64,000 nt of DNA from Pseudomonas mandelii. Its GTDB lineage: Bacteria > Pseudomonadota > Gammaproteobacteria > Pseudomonadales > Pseudomonadaceae. Shown piece after piece: positions 43,101 to 51,336 of the stretch; within the stretch, counting starts at the first letter, position 1; each line of letters opens with the position of its first letter. Below the pieces are notes generated by a model. That model saw only the letters and a program-made list of their open reading frames with translations. It made no database searches and was not told where the DNA came from. The position numbers and the translations under genes are program-made. Location: contig NZ_LT629796.1 of NCBI RefSeq assembly GCF_900106065.1, positions 6,114,501 to 6,178,500 of the forward strand. The letters are read 5' to 3'.

Positions 43101-45144
43101 CCTCGGGCAGCGTGCCGTCGGCACCGGTCCAGATTGCAGTGATCTGGTCGCCGACCAGCATACCGTCGTAGTTGACGGAGACCGTGAGCTGAGTCTGGGC
43201 ATTCAACGGATCGAGGCGGGTGCCGCCGTCCGCTTCTTTCACGGCCGGGGGTAACAGTTGGCCAATCGCCTGGCCGACCCCAAATTCCAGCACATTCGAA
43301 TAACTCGTCTCGTTCGTCGCCGCCCGCCAGATCCGGTAACTCACCGTCACCTTTTTGCCGCGGTTCGGCTCGATGTGTTCGGCGACGAACGTGGCGTTGA
43401 GGGTGAAGTGCACGTCCTTGTCCTTGGACAGCCCATTGAGGGTGACGGAGTCTTCCGTGGTACCCGTGACTTCACCCGTCCAGGTGTAGGTCACGATGTC
43501 ACCGGATTGGGTCGGTTTGACGGTGGGTCTTGGCGCGGTCAGTTTGCCGATGCCGCCGGGCAGGTCCCCGGGCTCCAGCGCTCCGTCCTGTTCACCGAGG
43601 ACGATGGGTTTGACCAGTTCGAGTTGCGGCTCGCCCACCTGCAGCAGCGCCGCATGCAGCGATTCGCGGCGGATGACTTCACCGTTCGGGCCTTCGCGGA
43701 GCAGGTAGTACGACAGCTCCAGCGTGCCGCCTTCCAGGGTTTTCAGGTGCCTGCCGTCCACCGCGATGAAGAAATCTTGCTGGGCTTCGATCTCTTCCCA
43801 GGTTGGAAAATACCAATCCAGCTCAGGGGTGTAGCTGCCGGTATCCGGGCGGGTGCCGGCCCAGATGAGGTCGATGGCCATGCCCTGCTGCATGATCGGA
43901 TCGAACGGAATCCGCACGCGGGGGTAAGGCAGGTCCGGATCAATCGCGCCGCTGTGCTCATCTTCGGCCTTGGGCGCGGCCAGGTGTTTCGGTTCGCCGA
44001 TGAAGGTGACGAATTGCCCCTTGGACAGGAGGGGGTCGGTCACGCCGGGGCGCTCTACGTGGTAGGAAAAGGTCACCTGGGTTTTGGCCAGTTGGCGCAC
44101 GTCGGCGTTGGACAGGATGACTTTGTAAGTATGCGGCAGGTTGTCGACCGTCTGGGCCGGCGCGATGACTTCCACGGCCTCGTTGTCCACGGTGGTGCCG
44201 CGCATCTTCAGGATGATGCGGTCGTCCTGCTCGAACGCCGGCGCTTTGGCCCAGACCTCGCCCGTGATGTCATCTTCGCCCAGCGCATCGAGGTCGAGAA
44301 CGTTGTTCACGGCCTCCTGGACGACCGGTGCGTCCAGAAAATCGACGCCGGTCATGACCACCAGCCGCGTGGCCTTGCACCAGTCTTCCGAAAAATTGTG
44401 CACCACATCGCGCACGCGGAAGGTGACCGCCAGCCCGGAGATGTCGGTGTCGCCCGCGGCCAGGATGGTGGCTTCGTCGACGTGGATCACGATCGGGTGA
44501 GTGGCCGGGTCGCTGATCTGCTCGGCAGTCAGCGGCGCGGATTCCACGAGCACACCGCCCCAGCTCAGCACCATGACATCGCCCACCGCCGCATCCGGAT
44601 AAGGCACGCCGGTCCCGGACTCGGCCCGAATGATGATGTCCACCCCGGCCGCGGCGATCTCCTTGTCGACGATGTTCTCGACGATGGCCGGATCGATGAA
44701 CAGGTACAGGTTCGAGTGGCTGCCTTCTTCCGGGTTAAGGTCCTGGCCCGCAGGAATCTCCAGCTTGGCGTAGAGCTTGAGCGCCGGCGTAAACGTCTCG
44801 GCGCCCTGATTGAAACGGGTCACCCGGTACGCCAGCGTGTGCGCCCCGGTCAGCCAATGCCTGGGCTCGACCCACAAGGTCACTCGCTGACCGACTTCGG
44901 CGTCGTCGGTGATGATGTGCTGATTGACCACCTGGCCGTTGAACTGCAGCTCGACCTTGTCGCCTTTGCCCATGCTTGACCAGGCCGGGACGTAGACCTT
45001 GAGCCCGCTGATGGGGAAGTTGTCCAGGGCGGCGGCACGGTTGATTGCCCAGACGTCAGTGGAAGAGTCCAGTAGACGGGCACCGGGGATTTCTGGTTCA
45101 CGCAGCAGCCTGGAAACGGGGTGACGGACGGGTTGCACGAGCAT
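40102..45144 (-). CDS. Giant Ig-like repeat protein (1,680 residues)
   Basis: AGGAG seven to eight bases before the ATG and a leader shared with the RCC1-like gene support this start. The N-terminal ~900 residues are a series of diverged beta-sandwich modules (IxRVTRxxxxxxF, YKVTRGSS). Residues ~970-1450 hold five nearly identical 95-residue Ig-like domains (VTVTGKASPNQKVRLLDGT; SLKALALYGEGEESAPPFTF) with related diverged copies at both sides, and the last ~200 residues are unique (FSFSL end). No signal peptide or LPXTG/autotransporter domain is seen. It may be an adhesin or a secreted/cell-surface protein exported by an unrecognised route. Confidence 0.8.
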   Translation of the reverse strand: MLVQPVRHPVSRLLREPEIPGARLLDSSTDVWAINRAAALDNFPISGLKVYVPAWSSMGKGDKVELQFNGQVVNQHIITDDAEVGQRVTLWVEPRHWLTGAHTLAYRVTRFNQGAETFTPALKLYAKLEIPAGQDLNPEEGSHSNLYLFIDPAIVENIVDKEIAAAGVDIIIRAESGTGVPYPDAAVGDVMVLSWGGVLVESAPLTAEQISDPATHPIVIHVDEATILAAGDTDISGLAVTFRVRDVVHNFSEDWCKATRLVVMTGVDFLDAPVVQEAVNNVLDLDALGEDDITGEVWAKAPAFEQDDRIILKMRGTTVDNEAVEVIAPAQTVDNLPHTYKVILSNADVRQLAKTQVTFSYHVERPGVTDPLLSKGQFVTFIGEPKHLAAPKAEDEHSGAIDPDLPYPRVRIPFDPIMQQGMAIDLIWAGTRPDTGSYTPELDWYFPTWEEIEAQQDFFIAVDGRHLKTLEGGTLELSYYLLREGPNGEVIRRESLHAALLQVGEPQLELVKPIVLGEQDGALEPGDLPGGIGKLTAPRPTVKPTQSGDIVTYTWTGEVTGTTEDSVTLNGLSKDKDVHFTLNATFVAEHIEPNRGKKVTVSYRIWRAATNETSYSNVLEFGVGQAIGQLLPPAVKEADGGTRLDPLNAQTQLTVSVNYDGMLVGDQITAIWTGADGTLPEGSHTTAPWPVTTLGPQEIPLEPKVVAFSLGKAVTVNYKVTRGSSSPMPSDTLTLSVLPLPENVLDKPLILQAADNGEGAEFDVSQLTANAVIQVNAWPFIALKQFVWLRVQGTNNDDSPYAQTFWQPPFSQTNETWIIQGFYTHPIPFNELKNLKDGSELKVEFKAGLSGSQDENNALPFQVRTYTVKAVEDVKPAITRLTDSNGDEIAEGGSTVDTSITLTGTSSKGQKVDVLDGTVSKGQPTADPGTGVWTLLVSGLSAGAHSFTAKALYGSGQSSAPRTLTVAVAVTPAIDSVTDSKGPVAQGGITFDRSVTVTGKASPNQKVRLLDGTTSLGEPTANGSGTWTQVVSALTVKAYSLKALALYGEGEASTPLRTFTVAVAVKPTIDSVTDSKGPVAQGGITFDRSVTVTGKASPNQKVRLLDGTASLGEPTANGSGIWTQVVSALTVKAYSLKALALYGEGEESAPPFTFTVAAALKPAIDSVTDSKGPVAQGGITFDRSVTVTGKASPNQKVRLLDGTTALGEPTANGSGTWTQVVSALTVKAYSLKALALYGEGEESAPPFTFTVAAALKPAIDSVTDSKGPVAQGGITFDRSVTVTGKASPNQKVRLLDGTTSLGEPTANGSGVWTQVVSALTVKAYSLKALALYGEGEESAPPFTFTVAAALKPAIDSVTDSKGPVAQGGITFDRSVTVTGKASPNQKVRLLDGTTSLGEPTANGSGIWTQVVSALTVKAYSLKALALYGEGEESAPPFTFTVAVEDKPTIDSVKGSPSGVEIPNSGTSFETSVTLTGTASKGQKVQVLDGTTPKGQPTADATTGIWTLTDTGLALGPHSFTAKALYGSEQTSAARTFEIKPFVSFEDFQSLPEKELFLNEAPLETPALFLSLVQFQANGYAVVARFSLGSAPGKLEGNCIQGSGARVRLELKAPCSQVSFWQWTGDCTAVIYGVGGEILGEELLVSGESPVKSTFTFFGIKRIELIFRGQYCIVDTFSFSL
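40813..42250. repeat. Tandem 285-bp coding repeats in the Ig-like gene
   Basis: Five copies with a period of exactly 285 bases (the same boundary recurs at 40928, 41213, 41498, 41783 and 42068). Several copies differ at only a few positions, indicating recent duplication or gene conversion; each encodes one 95-residue domain. Confidence 0.9.
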
Positions 45145-45357
45145 GGGGAGACTCCTGTCGAGGGGGGCTGGGCGACGGAGTTATTTAAGGTGTGAGTCAC
45201 GGCGATTGGCTACTGTCATAAATGACAGGTGGAGGTGCTTTCCCGACAAGTGGTACATCCCGTATGGGAGCGACGCGTCGCTTCGATCTCAAGCATGTGC
45301 TTGCGAATCAACAAAATATGACGGTAAAAGCGCCGGATCTTTAAAGGATTTTTACCC
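45145..45357. promoter_or_regulatory. Divergent region between the Ig-like gene and a LysR gene, with shared palindrome
   Basis: ACTGTCATAAATGACAGGT (45212-45230) is an almost perfect inverted repeat and is the counterpart of 39658-39676. The ~100 bases next to the Ig-like gene start match the leader of the RCC1-like gene. The rest contains the promoter of the plus-strand LysR gene. Confidence 0.55.
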
Positions 45358-46257
45358 ATGAGCTCGATTCTCGACCTGGAGATCTTCGTTCGCACCGCCG
45401 ACTCCGGCAGCATCTCCGCCGCCGCCCGTACTTTGGAACTCACCCCTGCCGCTGCCAGCATCGCCCTCAAACGCCTGGAAACCCGCCTCGGCATCCGCCT
45501 GTTCGCGCGCTCCACGCGCAGCATGCGCCTGACCGAGGAAGGCCGGCGTTATCTGGAAAGCGTGCGTCTGGCCTTGGCCGCCCTGGCGGAAGGTGAACAG
45601 GCCCTCAAGCCTCAAACCCAAGGCTTGAGCGGCGTGTTGCAACTGGCCGCGCCGTCGGACTTCGGGCGTAATGTGTTGTTGCCGTGGCTGGATGACTTCA
45701 AGCGCCAGCACCCGAATATCCAGCTGCAACTGCTGCTCAATGACCGCCACTCAGACCTCTTTCGCGAAACCGTCGACGTCGCGTTGCGTTTCGGCGTGCC
45801 CAGCGATTCGACGCTGGTGGCGTTGCCGATTCTGCCGGGGCATCGTCGTGTGGCCTGCGCCAGTCCCGATTACCTCGCCCGCCACGGCACGCCGAAAACG
45901 CCGGCGGACCTCGGCGAGCACAGCGCCCTGCTCTACCTGCGTAACGGCCGGCCTTATAACTGTTGGCGTTTCAGTCGGCAGCATGAAGTGTTGGAGGTTG
46001 AGGTGCGCGGAGACTACCTCACCGACGACGGCGAAGTCGCCCGTCGCTGGGCGTTGGCCGGGCATGGCATTGCTTATAAAGCCTGGCTGGATGTCGCCGC
46101 CGATGTGCAGGCCGGGCGGCTGGTGACGCTGTTTGATGACTGGCAAGGCGAAAGCGTGCCGTTCAATTTGCTGTGCCCGCATCGGGTGCAGGTCTCGGAG
46201 CGGGTCAAGGTGTTGCAAGCGTTTCTGCAAGAACGTTGTCATGCACTTTGCGTATAA
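45358..46257 (+). CDS. LysR-family transcriptional regulator
   Basis: A 299-residue regulator with N-terminal helix-turn-helix (residues ~5-65: LEIFVRTADSGSISAAARTLELTPAAASIALKRLE) and a substrate-binding domain of the CrgA/DmlR-like subgroup (GVLQLAAPSDFGRNVLLPWL; VALRFGVPSDSTLVALPI). A short gap of 68 bases separates it from the downstream aldo/keto reductase in the same direction, which may be its target or operon partner. It also lies divergent to the Ig-like gene; control of that gene is possible but unproven. Confidence 0.93.
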   Translation: MSSILDLEIFVRTADSGSISAAARTLELTPAAASIALKRLETRLGIRLFARSTRSMRLTEEGRRYLESVRLALAALAEGEQALKPQTQGLSGVLQLAAPSDFGRNVLLPWLDDFKRQHPNIQLQLLLNDRHSDLFRETVDVALRFGVPSDSTLVALPILPGHRRVACASPDYLARHGTPKTPADLGEHSALLYLRNGRPYNCWRFSRQHEVLEVEVRGDYLTDDGEVARRWALAGHGIAYKAWLDVAADVQAGRLVTLFDDWQGESVPFNLLCPHRVQVSERVKVLQAFLQERCHALCV

Positions 46258-46325
46258 ATTCACTTTTCGACGCGCAGGCGTTCTGGTATTTGATTGAAGC
46301 TTTCCCACGGTAAAAGGATTTCCTG

Positions 46326-47339
46326 ATGAGTTATCGCACGCTGGGTCATTCGGGTTTACAGGTGTCGACCCTGACCTTGGGCACCATGATGTTCGGCGAA
46401 CAGACCAGTACCGAAGATTCCCTGCGGATCATCGACAAGGCTTGGGACCAGGGCATCAATTTCATCGACACTGCGGACGTCTACACCGGCGGCCGTTCCG
46501 AAGAGATTGTCGGAGAAGCGATTGCCGGCAACCGTCACGAATGGGTGCTGGCGACCAAGGTCGGTTTTGGCCCGGTGGACGGTGTGCCGAACCGCAGCGG
46601 TTTGAGCCGCAAGCATATTTTCAATGGCCTTGATGCCAGCCTGACGCGTTTGGGCACTGACTACCTCGACATCTATTACCTGCACCGCGAAGACCACAAC
46701 ACGCCGCTGGAAGTGACCGTGTCGGCGATTGGCGATCTGATTCGCCAGGGCAAGATCCGGTACTGGGGTCTGTCGAACTACCGTGGCTGGCGGATTGCCG
46801 AGGTGATCCGGGTGGCGGATCAGTTGGGTGTTGATCGGCCGGTGATCAGTCAGCCGCTGTACAACATCGTCAACCGTCAGGCCGAGACCGAGCAGATCAC
46901 TGCCGCGCAAAACTATGGTTTGGGCGTGGTGCCTTACAGTCCGCTTGCGCGCGGAGTGCTCAGCGGCAAATATGCGCCGGACGTGAAACCGGACGCCAAC
47001 AGCCGCGCCGGTCGCGCTGACAAACGCATTCTGGAAACCGAATGGCGAGTGGAGTCGTTGCGTATTGCCCAGCAGATTCAACGGTACACGCAGGAACGTG
47101 GCGTGGGCATTGTCGAGTTCGCCATTGCCTGGGTGTTGAACAACAGCGCCGTGACATCGGCGATTGTCGGACCGCGCACCGAGGAGCAATGGGATGCGTA
47201 CACCAAGGCGCAGGCAGTGAAGATCACGGCTGAAGACGAGGCGTTTATTGATTCGCTGGTCACGCCGGGGCATTCATCGACGCCAGGGTTCAATGATGTG
47301 AGTCATTTTGTTTCAGGGCGCAAACCGCGCACGGCTTGA
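46326..47339 (+). CDS. Aldo/keto reductase
   Basis: A 337-residue (beta/alpha)8 NADPH-dependent oxidoreductase. Catalytic tetrad candidates: Asp in NFIDTADVYTGGRSEE with Tyr five residues on, Lys in VLATKVGFG, His in YYLHREDHNTPLE. Cofactor-binding elements follow (YWGLSNYRGWRIAEV, VPYSPLARGVLSGKY, AIVGPRTEEQWD). GTAAAAGGATTTCCTG upstream gives an AAGGA box. It would reduce aldehydes or ketones; the natural substrate is not predictable. It sits directly after a LysR regulator. Confidence 0.92.
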   Translation: MSYRTLGHSGLQVSTLTLGTMMFGEQTSTEDSLRIIDKAWDQGINFIDTADVYTGGRSEEIVGEAIAGNRHEWVLATKVGFGPVDGVPNRSGLSRKHIFNGLDASLTRLGTDYLDIYYLHREDHNTPLEVTVSAIGDLIRQGKIRYWGLSNYRGWRIAEVIRVADQLGVDRPVISQPLYNIVNRQAETEQITAAQNYGLGVVPYSPLARGVLSGKYAPDVKPDANSRAGRADKRILETEWRVESLRIAQQIQRYTQERGVGIVEFAIAWVLNNSAVTSAIVGPRTEEQWDAYTKAQAVKITAEDEAFIDSLVTPGHSSTPGFNDVSHFVSGRKPRTA

Positions 47340-47345
47340 GATTTT

Positions 47346-47454
47346 TCGCGAGCAGGCTCGCTCCCACAGTGGACCGCATTTCAAGGTGGGAGCGGCTTGC
47401 AGTGAAAATAGTCCACGGATGACCGCGATCCTGTGGGAGCGAGCCTGCTCGCGA
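47346..47454. repeat. REP-type inverted repeat cluster
   Basis: TCGCGAGCAGGCTCGCTCCC at the left and GGGAGCGAGCCTGCTCGCGA at the right are perfectly inverted copies; a degenerate third unit (GGTGGGAGCGGCTTGCAGTG) lies between them. Located just after the aldo/keto reductase gene. Confidence 0.85.
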
Positions 47455-47936
47455 TGAGGCCCTCACACCTGACACACCTCGCACTGCAATGGTGCAAAAC
47501 CCCGTAAACCACGCCCGTTACCGTGACTTGCCAGTCCCGTTTTGACCCATACCGAAAAATAAACCTGCCCTTCGTCGGTGCGTTTCCCCCTACAAGCGTT
47601 GTGCCTTTACCCTCTCCCCACCGATTGTCGAACAATTTCGCCACTTGACCTGCCCCGCTCTAGGATCTGGCCTAGACTCATTTTCGCGAGGTAAAACCGG
47701 TCAGTCATCTGGTGGTAAAAAACTCGAAACTTTCGGTCCTGCCCAAGGGTCAGGTTAAAGGTAGGGCCTCAGCGACTGGTGCATTCCTTGCAACGGCCCC
47801 TTCACCCTTTCTGCATTAGCGCATGGGGCAGCATTTGCTCACCGATGCGAAGCGCGTTTGCGCCCGGCCACAGGATTTGGCCACGAACACCGTTGGTGCC
47901 AGACCTAGAATTAGATCAACAACACGGGAGATTCAT
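47455..47936. other. Long leader region upstream of glgA
   Basis: About 480 bases between the REP cluster and the glgA start. It must hold the promoter of the glgA-treZ-malQ-treY-glgX run. A plus-strand frame continuous with glgA is open from 47823 but has no ribosome binding site and no synthase-like sequence. No gene is supported. The length would allow a long regulated leader. Confidence 0.5.
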
Positions 47937-49523
47937 ATGATTAGTGCGGCTTTAGATATTCAGGGAGAGCGTGCTCATCAGCAGGTCGGCGAATCAAGCG
48001 CCGTGAATGCTCCGAGCGCCAAATCGATCAGCGTACCAGGCACCAAAACGCTGTCACCGGCTGCCAGTCAGAATCCGAACAGAAAGAAGGTATTGTTCGT
48101 CACCTCCGAGATCGCCGATCTGGTCAAGACCGGCGGCCTGGGTGACGTTTCCGCAGCGCTGCCTCGGGCCATGTCTCATCTGCACGATGTGCGGGTGCTG
48201 ATCCCCGGTTACCCGCAAGTGCTGCACAGTGAAAACCCGATCCATATCATCGGTGAACTGGGTGGGCACGCCGCACTGCCACCCTGCAAGATCGGACGCA
48301 TGGACATGCCGGACGGTCTGGTCATTTACGTGTTGATCTGCCCCGAACTCTACGAGCGCGAAGGTTCGCCTTACGGCGCCAACAACGGCCGCGATTGGCC
48401 GGACAACCACATTCGTTTCGCCCGCCTGGGCCTGGCCGCCGCCGATATCGCCGCCAATCTGGCACAAATCCACTGGTGCCCGGATCTGGTGCATGCCCAT
48501 GACTGGCCAGCCGGCCTGGCGCCAGCGTACATGCACTGGCGTGGACAGCGCACCCCGACGCTCTTCACCATTCACAACCTGGCCTATCAAGGCGTCACCA
48601 GCCTGGGCTCGTGCCCTGAACTCGGTATTCCCAACCATGCCTTGCAACAGGAAGGCATGGAGTTCTACGGCAAGATGTCGTTCCTCAAGGCCGGCATGGC
48701 CTATTCGAGCCACATCACCACCGTCAGCGCCACTTACGCCCAGGAAATCACCACGCCGGCCTTCGGCTGCGGTCTCGACGGCTTTCTCGCCGCCAAGACC
48801 CAGCAAGGCATGCTCAGCGGTATTCCCAATGGCATCGATGAAAGCTGGGACGCCGCCACCGACCCGCACCTGTTCTGCCCGTTCGGCATCGGCGACTGGG
48901 ACGGCAAAGCAGTCAACGCCGCCCATGTCCGCGACCTGTTCGGCCTGGAAGACTCCGAAGGCCCGCTGTTCGCCGTGGTCTCGCGCCTGGTCTATCAGAA
49001 AGGTCTGGACCTGACCGAAGCGGTCTCCGAATACATCGTCAACAACGGGGGCCAGATCGCGATCATCGGTCGTGGCGAGCCCGAAGAAGAACAAGCCATG
49101 CGGGAACTCGCCCTGCGCTTCCCCGGGCAAATCGGCGTGCGCATCGGCTTCAATGAAACCGACGCCCGTCGCATGTTCGCCGGCAGTGATTTCCTGTTGA
49201 TGCCGTCGCGTTACGAGCCATGCGGCTTGAGCCAGATGTACGCCCAGCGCTTCGGCTCGCTGCCGGTGGCCCGCAATACCGGCGGTCTGGCCGACACCAT
49301 CGAAAACGGCGTGACCGGTTTCCTGTTCGACGAATCCACGGTGGAGAGCTATCAAGAAGCCCTGAGCCGCGCGTTCAAGGTCTTCGCCTTCCCCGGCCTG
49401 CTCAGCGCCATGCGGTGCCGCGCCATGGCCGCGCCGTTCAACTGGTGCAAGGCGGTTGAACCCTACGCCGAACTCTACGAACGACTGGTCGCCAAAGCCC
49501 TGGGTAAATCGGGCAAACAGTAA
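47937..49523 (+). CDS. glgA: Glycogen synthase (ADP-glucose type)
   Basis: From the ATG at 47937 (GGGAG upstream), 528 residues. An unusual ~48-residue N-terminal extension (ISAALDIQGERAHQQVGESS) precedes the GT5 domain, which starts RKKVLFVTSEIADLVKTGGLGDV with the KxGGL ADP-glucose motif. The C-terminal Rossmann half has SRLVYQKGLDL and SRYEPCGLSQMYAQRFG with the catalytic Glu region. It elongates alpha-1,4-glucan from ADP-glucose. It is the first gene of a run that makes and remodels glucan and converts it to trehalose; no glgB, glgC or glgP lies in this window. Confidence 0.95.
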   Translation: MISAALDIQGERAHQQVGESSAVNAPSAKSISVPGTKTLSPAASQNPNRKKVLFVTSEIADLVKTGGLGDVSAALPRAMSHLHDVRVLIPGYPQVLHSENPIHIIGELGGHAALPPCKIGRMDMPDGLVIYVLICPELYEREGSPYGANNGRDWPDNHIRFARLGLAAADIAANLAQIHWCPDLVHAHDWPAGLAPAYMHWRGQRTPTLFTIHNLAYQGVTSLGSCPELGIPNHALQQEGMEFYGKMSFLKAGMAYSSHITTVSATYAQEITTPAFGCGLDGFLAAKTQQGMLSGIPNGIDESWDAATDPHLFCPFGIGDWDGKAVNAAHVRDLFGLEDSEGPLFAVVSRLVYQKGLDLTEAVSEYIVNNGGQIAIIGRGEPEEEQAMRELALRFPGQIGVRIGFNETDARRMFAGSDFLLMPSRYEPCGLSQMYAQRFGSLPVARNTGGLADTIENGVTGFLFDESTVESYQEALSRAFKVFAFPGLLSAMRCRAMAAPFNWCKAVEPYAELYERLVAKALGKSGKQ

Positions 49524-49539
49524 AAAGAGGTTTTCAACG

Positions 49540-51336
49540 ATGCCGTTACGGACCCTTGAGACCTGGCCCCACGGCGCAATCATGCTGGACGCAGAACACA
49601 CGCGTTTTGCCTTGTGGGCGCCAGATGCGTTTTACGTCAGTGTCGAACTGGAAGATGGACAATCCTTGCCGCTACTGCCTCAGGCTGATGGCTGGTTCGT
49701 GATCAAGACCCGTTGCACGGCGGGTACGCGTTACCGCTACAACATCGATGGCGAGCTGGAAGTGCCGGACCCGGCCTCCCGCGCGCAGGCCGGCGATATC
49801 GGCGACCACAGCGTGGTGGTCGATCCACTCGCCTACCAGTGGCAGAACAGCGCCTGGACCGGCCGCCCCTGGAACGAGGCGGTCATCTACGAATTGCATG
49901 TCGGTGCGCTCGGCGGCTTCAGTGAAGTCGAGAAGCACCTGGCGCGCCTCGTTGATCTGGGCATCACCGCGATCGAGCTGATGCCGCTGGCGCAGTTCCC
50001 CGGCGATCGCAACTGGGGTTACGACGGGGTTCTGCCCTACGCGCCCCAATCGTCCTATGGCACTCCCGAACAACTTAAACACCTGATCGACACCGCCCAC
50101 GGCCATGGCCTGGCGGTGATTCTCGACGTGGTCTACAACCACTTCGGCCCGGACGGCAATTACCTGCATCACTACGCGAAGGGCTTTTTTCGCGAAGACA
50201 AGCACACGCCTTGGGGCGCGGCCATCGATTTCCGGCGCCGAGAAGTGCGGGACTTTTTTATCGACAATGCGCAGATGTGGTTGCTGGAATACCGCTTCGA
50301 TGGTCTGCGCCTGGATGCCGTGCACGCCATTGAGAGCCCGGACTTTCTTCAGGAACTGGCGCAGACGGTTCGCGAGCAAACCAACCCGGCGCGGCACGTC
50401 TGGCTGACGGTCGAGAACGAACACAACCAGGCCAGCCTGCTGGAGGAAGGATTCGACGCGCAGTGGAACGATGACGGCCACAACGCCTTGCACGTTTTGC
50501 TGACCGGTGAAACCGACGCCTACTACGCCGACTATGCCGACAACCCCACGGAAAAACTGGCGCGCTGCCTGAGCCAGGGCTTCGTGTTTCAGGGCCACGT
50601 GACCCGCCACGGGACAACCCGGGGCGAGCCCAGCGGTCACCTGCCGCCCAGCGCGTTCGTGCTGTTTTTGCAGAACCATGACCAGATCGGCAACCGTGCC
50701 TTCGGCGAACGCTTGCATCAACTGGCTCCCCTCGAAGCCCTGAAAGCGGCGACCGCGCTGTTGCTACTGTCGCCGATGATCCCGCTGATGTTCATGGGCG
50801 ACGAATTCGCGGCCGAAGAGCCGTTCCTGTTTTTCACCAGTCACCACGGTGAACTGGCGGAGCTGGTCCGTGAAGGGCGACGGAATGAATTCGCGGCCTT
50901 CAGCGCCTTTGCCGATCCTCATAGACGCGAACAGATCCCCGATCCGAACGCGCCTCAGACCTTTGAAGCGTCGCGGCCAAAACTGACCGCCACCCGGCAA
51001 TCGGCCATGCAGGGGCTGTATCACCAACTGCTGCGGATTCGCCACGACCACATCATCCCCCACCTGCCGGGCGCTCAAGCCCTGGGTGCCGAGGTGTTGG
51101 GCGAAGGTGCAGTGACAGCGCGCTGGCGACTGGGCAATGGCCGTCAGCTGCGCATTGACCTGAACCTCAGCGACAAGCCAGTGGTCCACTCCCCACAGGC
51201 CGACGCCAGGTTGTTGTTCGAAACGCCGCCTCAGTCAGCCGGCCTGTTGGAACAGGGCACCCTTGCCCCGTATTGCGCGCTAGTCAGCCTCACGGCCGCA
51301 GCCCCCTTGCTACCCCCGGATGGAGAGCGCCAATGA
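49540..51336 (+). CDS. treZ: Malto-oligosyltrehalose trehalohydrolase
   Basis: From the ATG at 49540 (AAGAGG upstream), 598 residues. An N-terminal beta-sandwich (FALWAPDAFYVSVELEDG) is followed by a GH13 barrel: VILDVVYNHFGPDGNY, GLRLDAVHAIES (nucleophile Asp), TVENEHNQASL (acid/base Glu) and LQNHDQIGNRAFGERL. It releases free trehalose from maltooligosyl-trehalose made by TreY, which lies two genes downstream. It starts 16 bases after glgA and its stop overlaps the malQ start (ATGA). Confidence 0.95.
   Translation: MPLRTLETWPHGAIMLDAEHTRFALWAPDAFYVSVELEDGQSLPLLPQADGWFVIKTRCTAGTRYRYNIDGELEVPDPASRAQAGDIGDHSVVVDPLAYQWQNSAWTGRPWNEAVIYELHVGALGGFSEVEKHLARLVDLGITAIELMPLAQFPGDRNWGYDGVLPYAPQSSYGTPEQLKHLIDTAHGHGLAVILDVVYNHFGPDGNYLHHYAKGFFREDKHTPWGAAIDFRRREVRDFFIDNAQMWLLEYRFDGLRLDAVHAIESPDFLQELAQTVREQTNPARHVWLTVENEHNQASLLEEGFDAQWNDDGHNALHVLLTGETDAYYADYADNPTEKLARCLSQGFVFQGHVTRHGTTRGEPSGHLPPSAFVLFLQNHDQIGNRAFGERLHQLAPLEALKAATALLLLSPMIPLMFMGDEFAAEEPFLFFTSHHGELAELVREGRRNEFAAFSAFADPHRREQIPDPNAPQTFEASRPKLTATRQSAMQGLYHQLLRIRHDHIIPHLPGAQALGAEVLGEGAVTARWRLGNGRQLRIDLNLSDKPVVHSPQADARLLFETPPQSAGLLEQGTLAPYCALVSLTAAAPLLPPDGERQ

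Noticed and set aside
43258..44979. 573-codon plus-strand open frame opposite the Ig-like gene
   Set aside because: High-GC antisense shadow; no recognisable domain, and the repeated 78-82-codon plus-strand frames nearby simply mirror the 285-bp repeats.
48054..49601. 515-codon minus-strand open frame opposite glgA (and a 739-codon one opposite glgX)
   Set aside because: Sense-strand proteins are unmistakable enzymes; the antisense frames have no motifs and follow codon-position shadowing.
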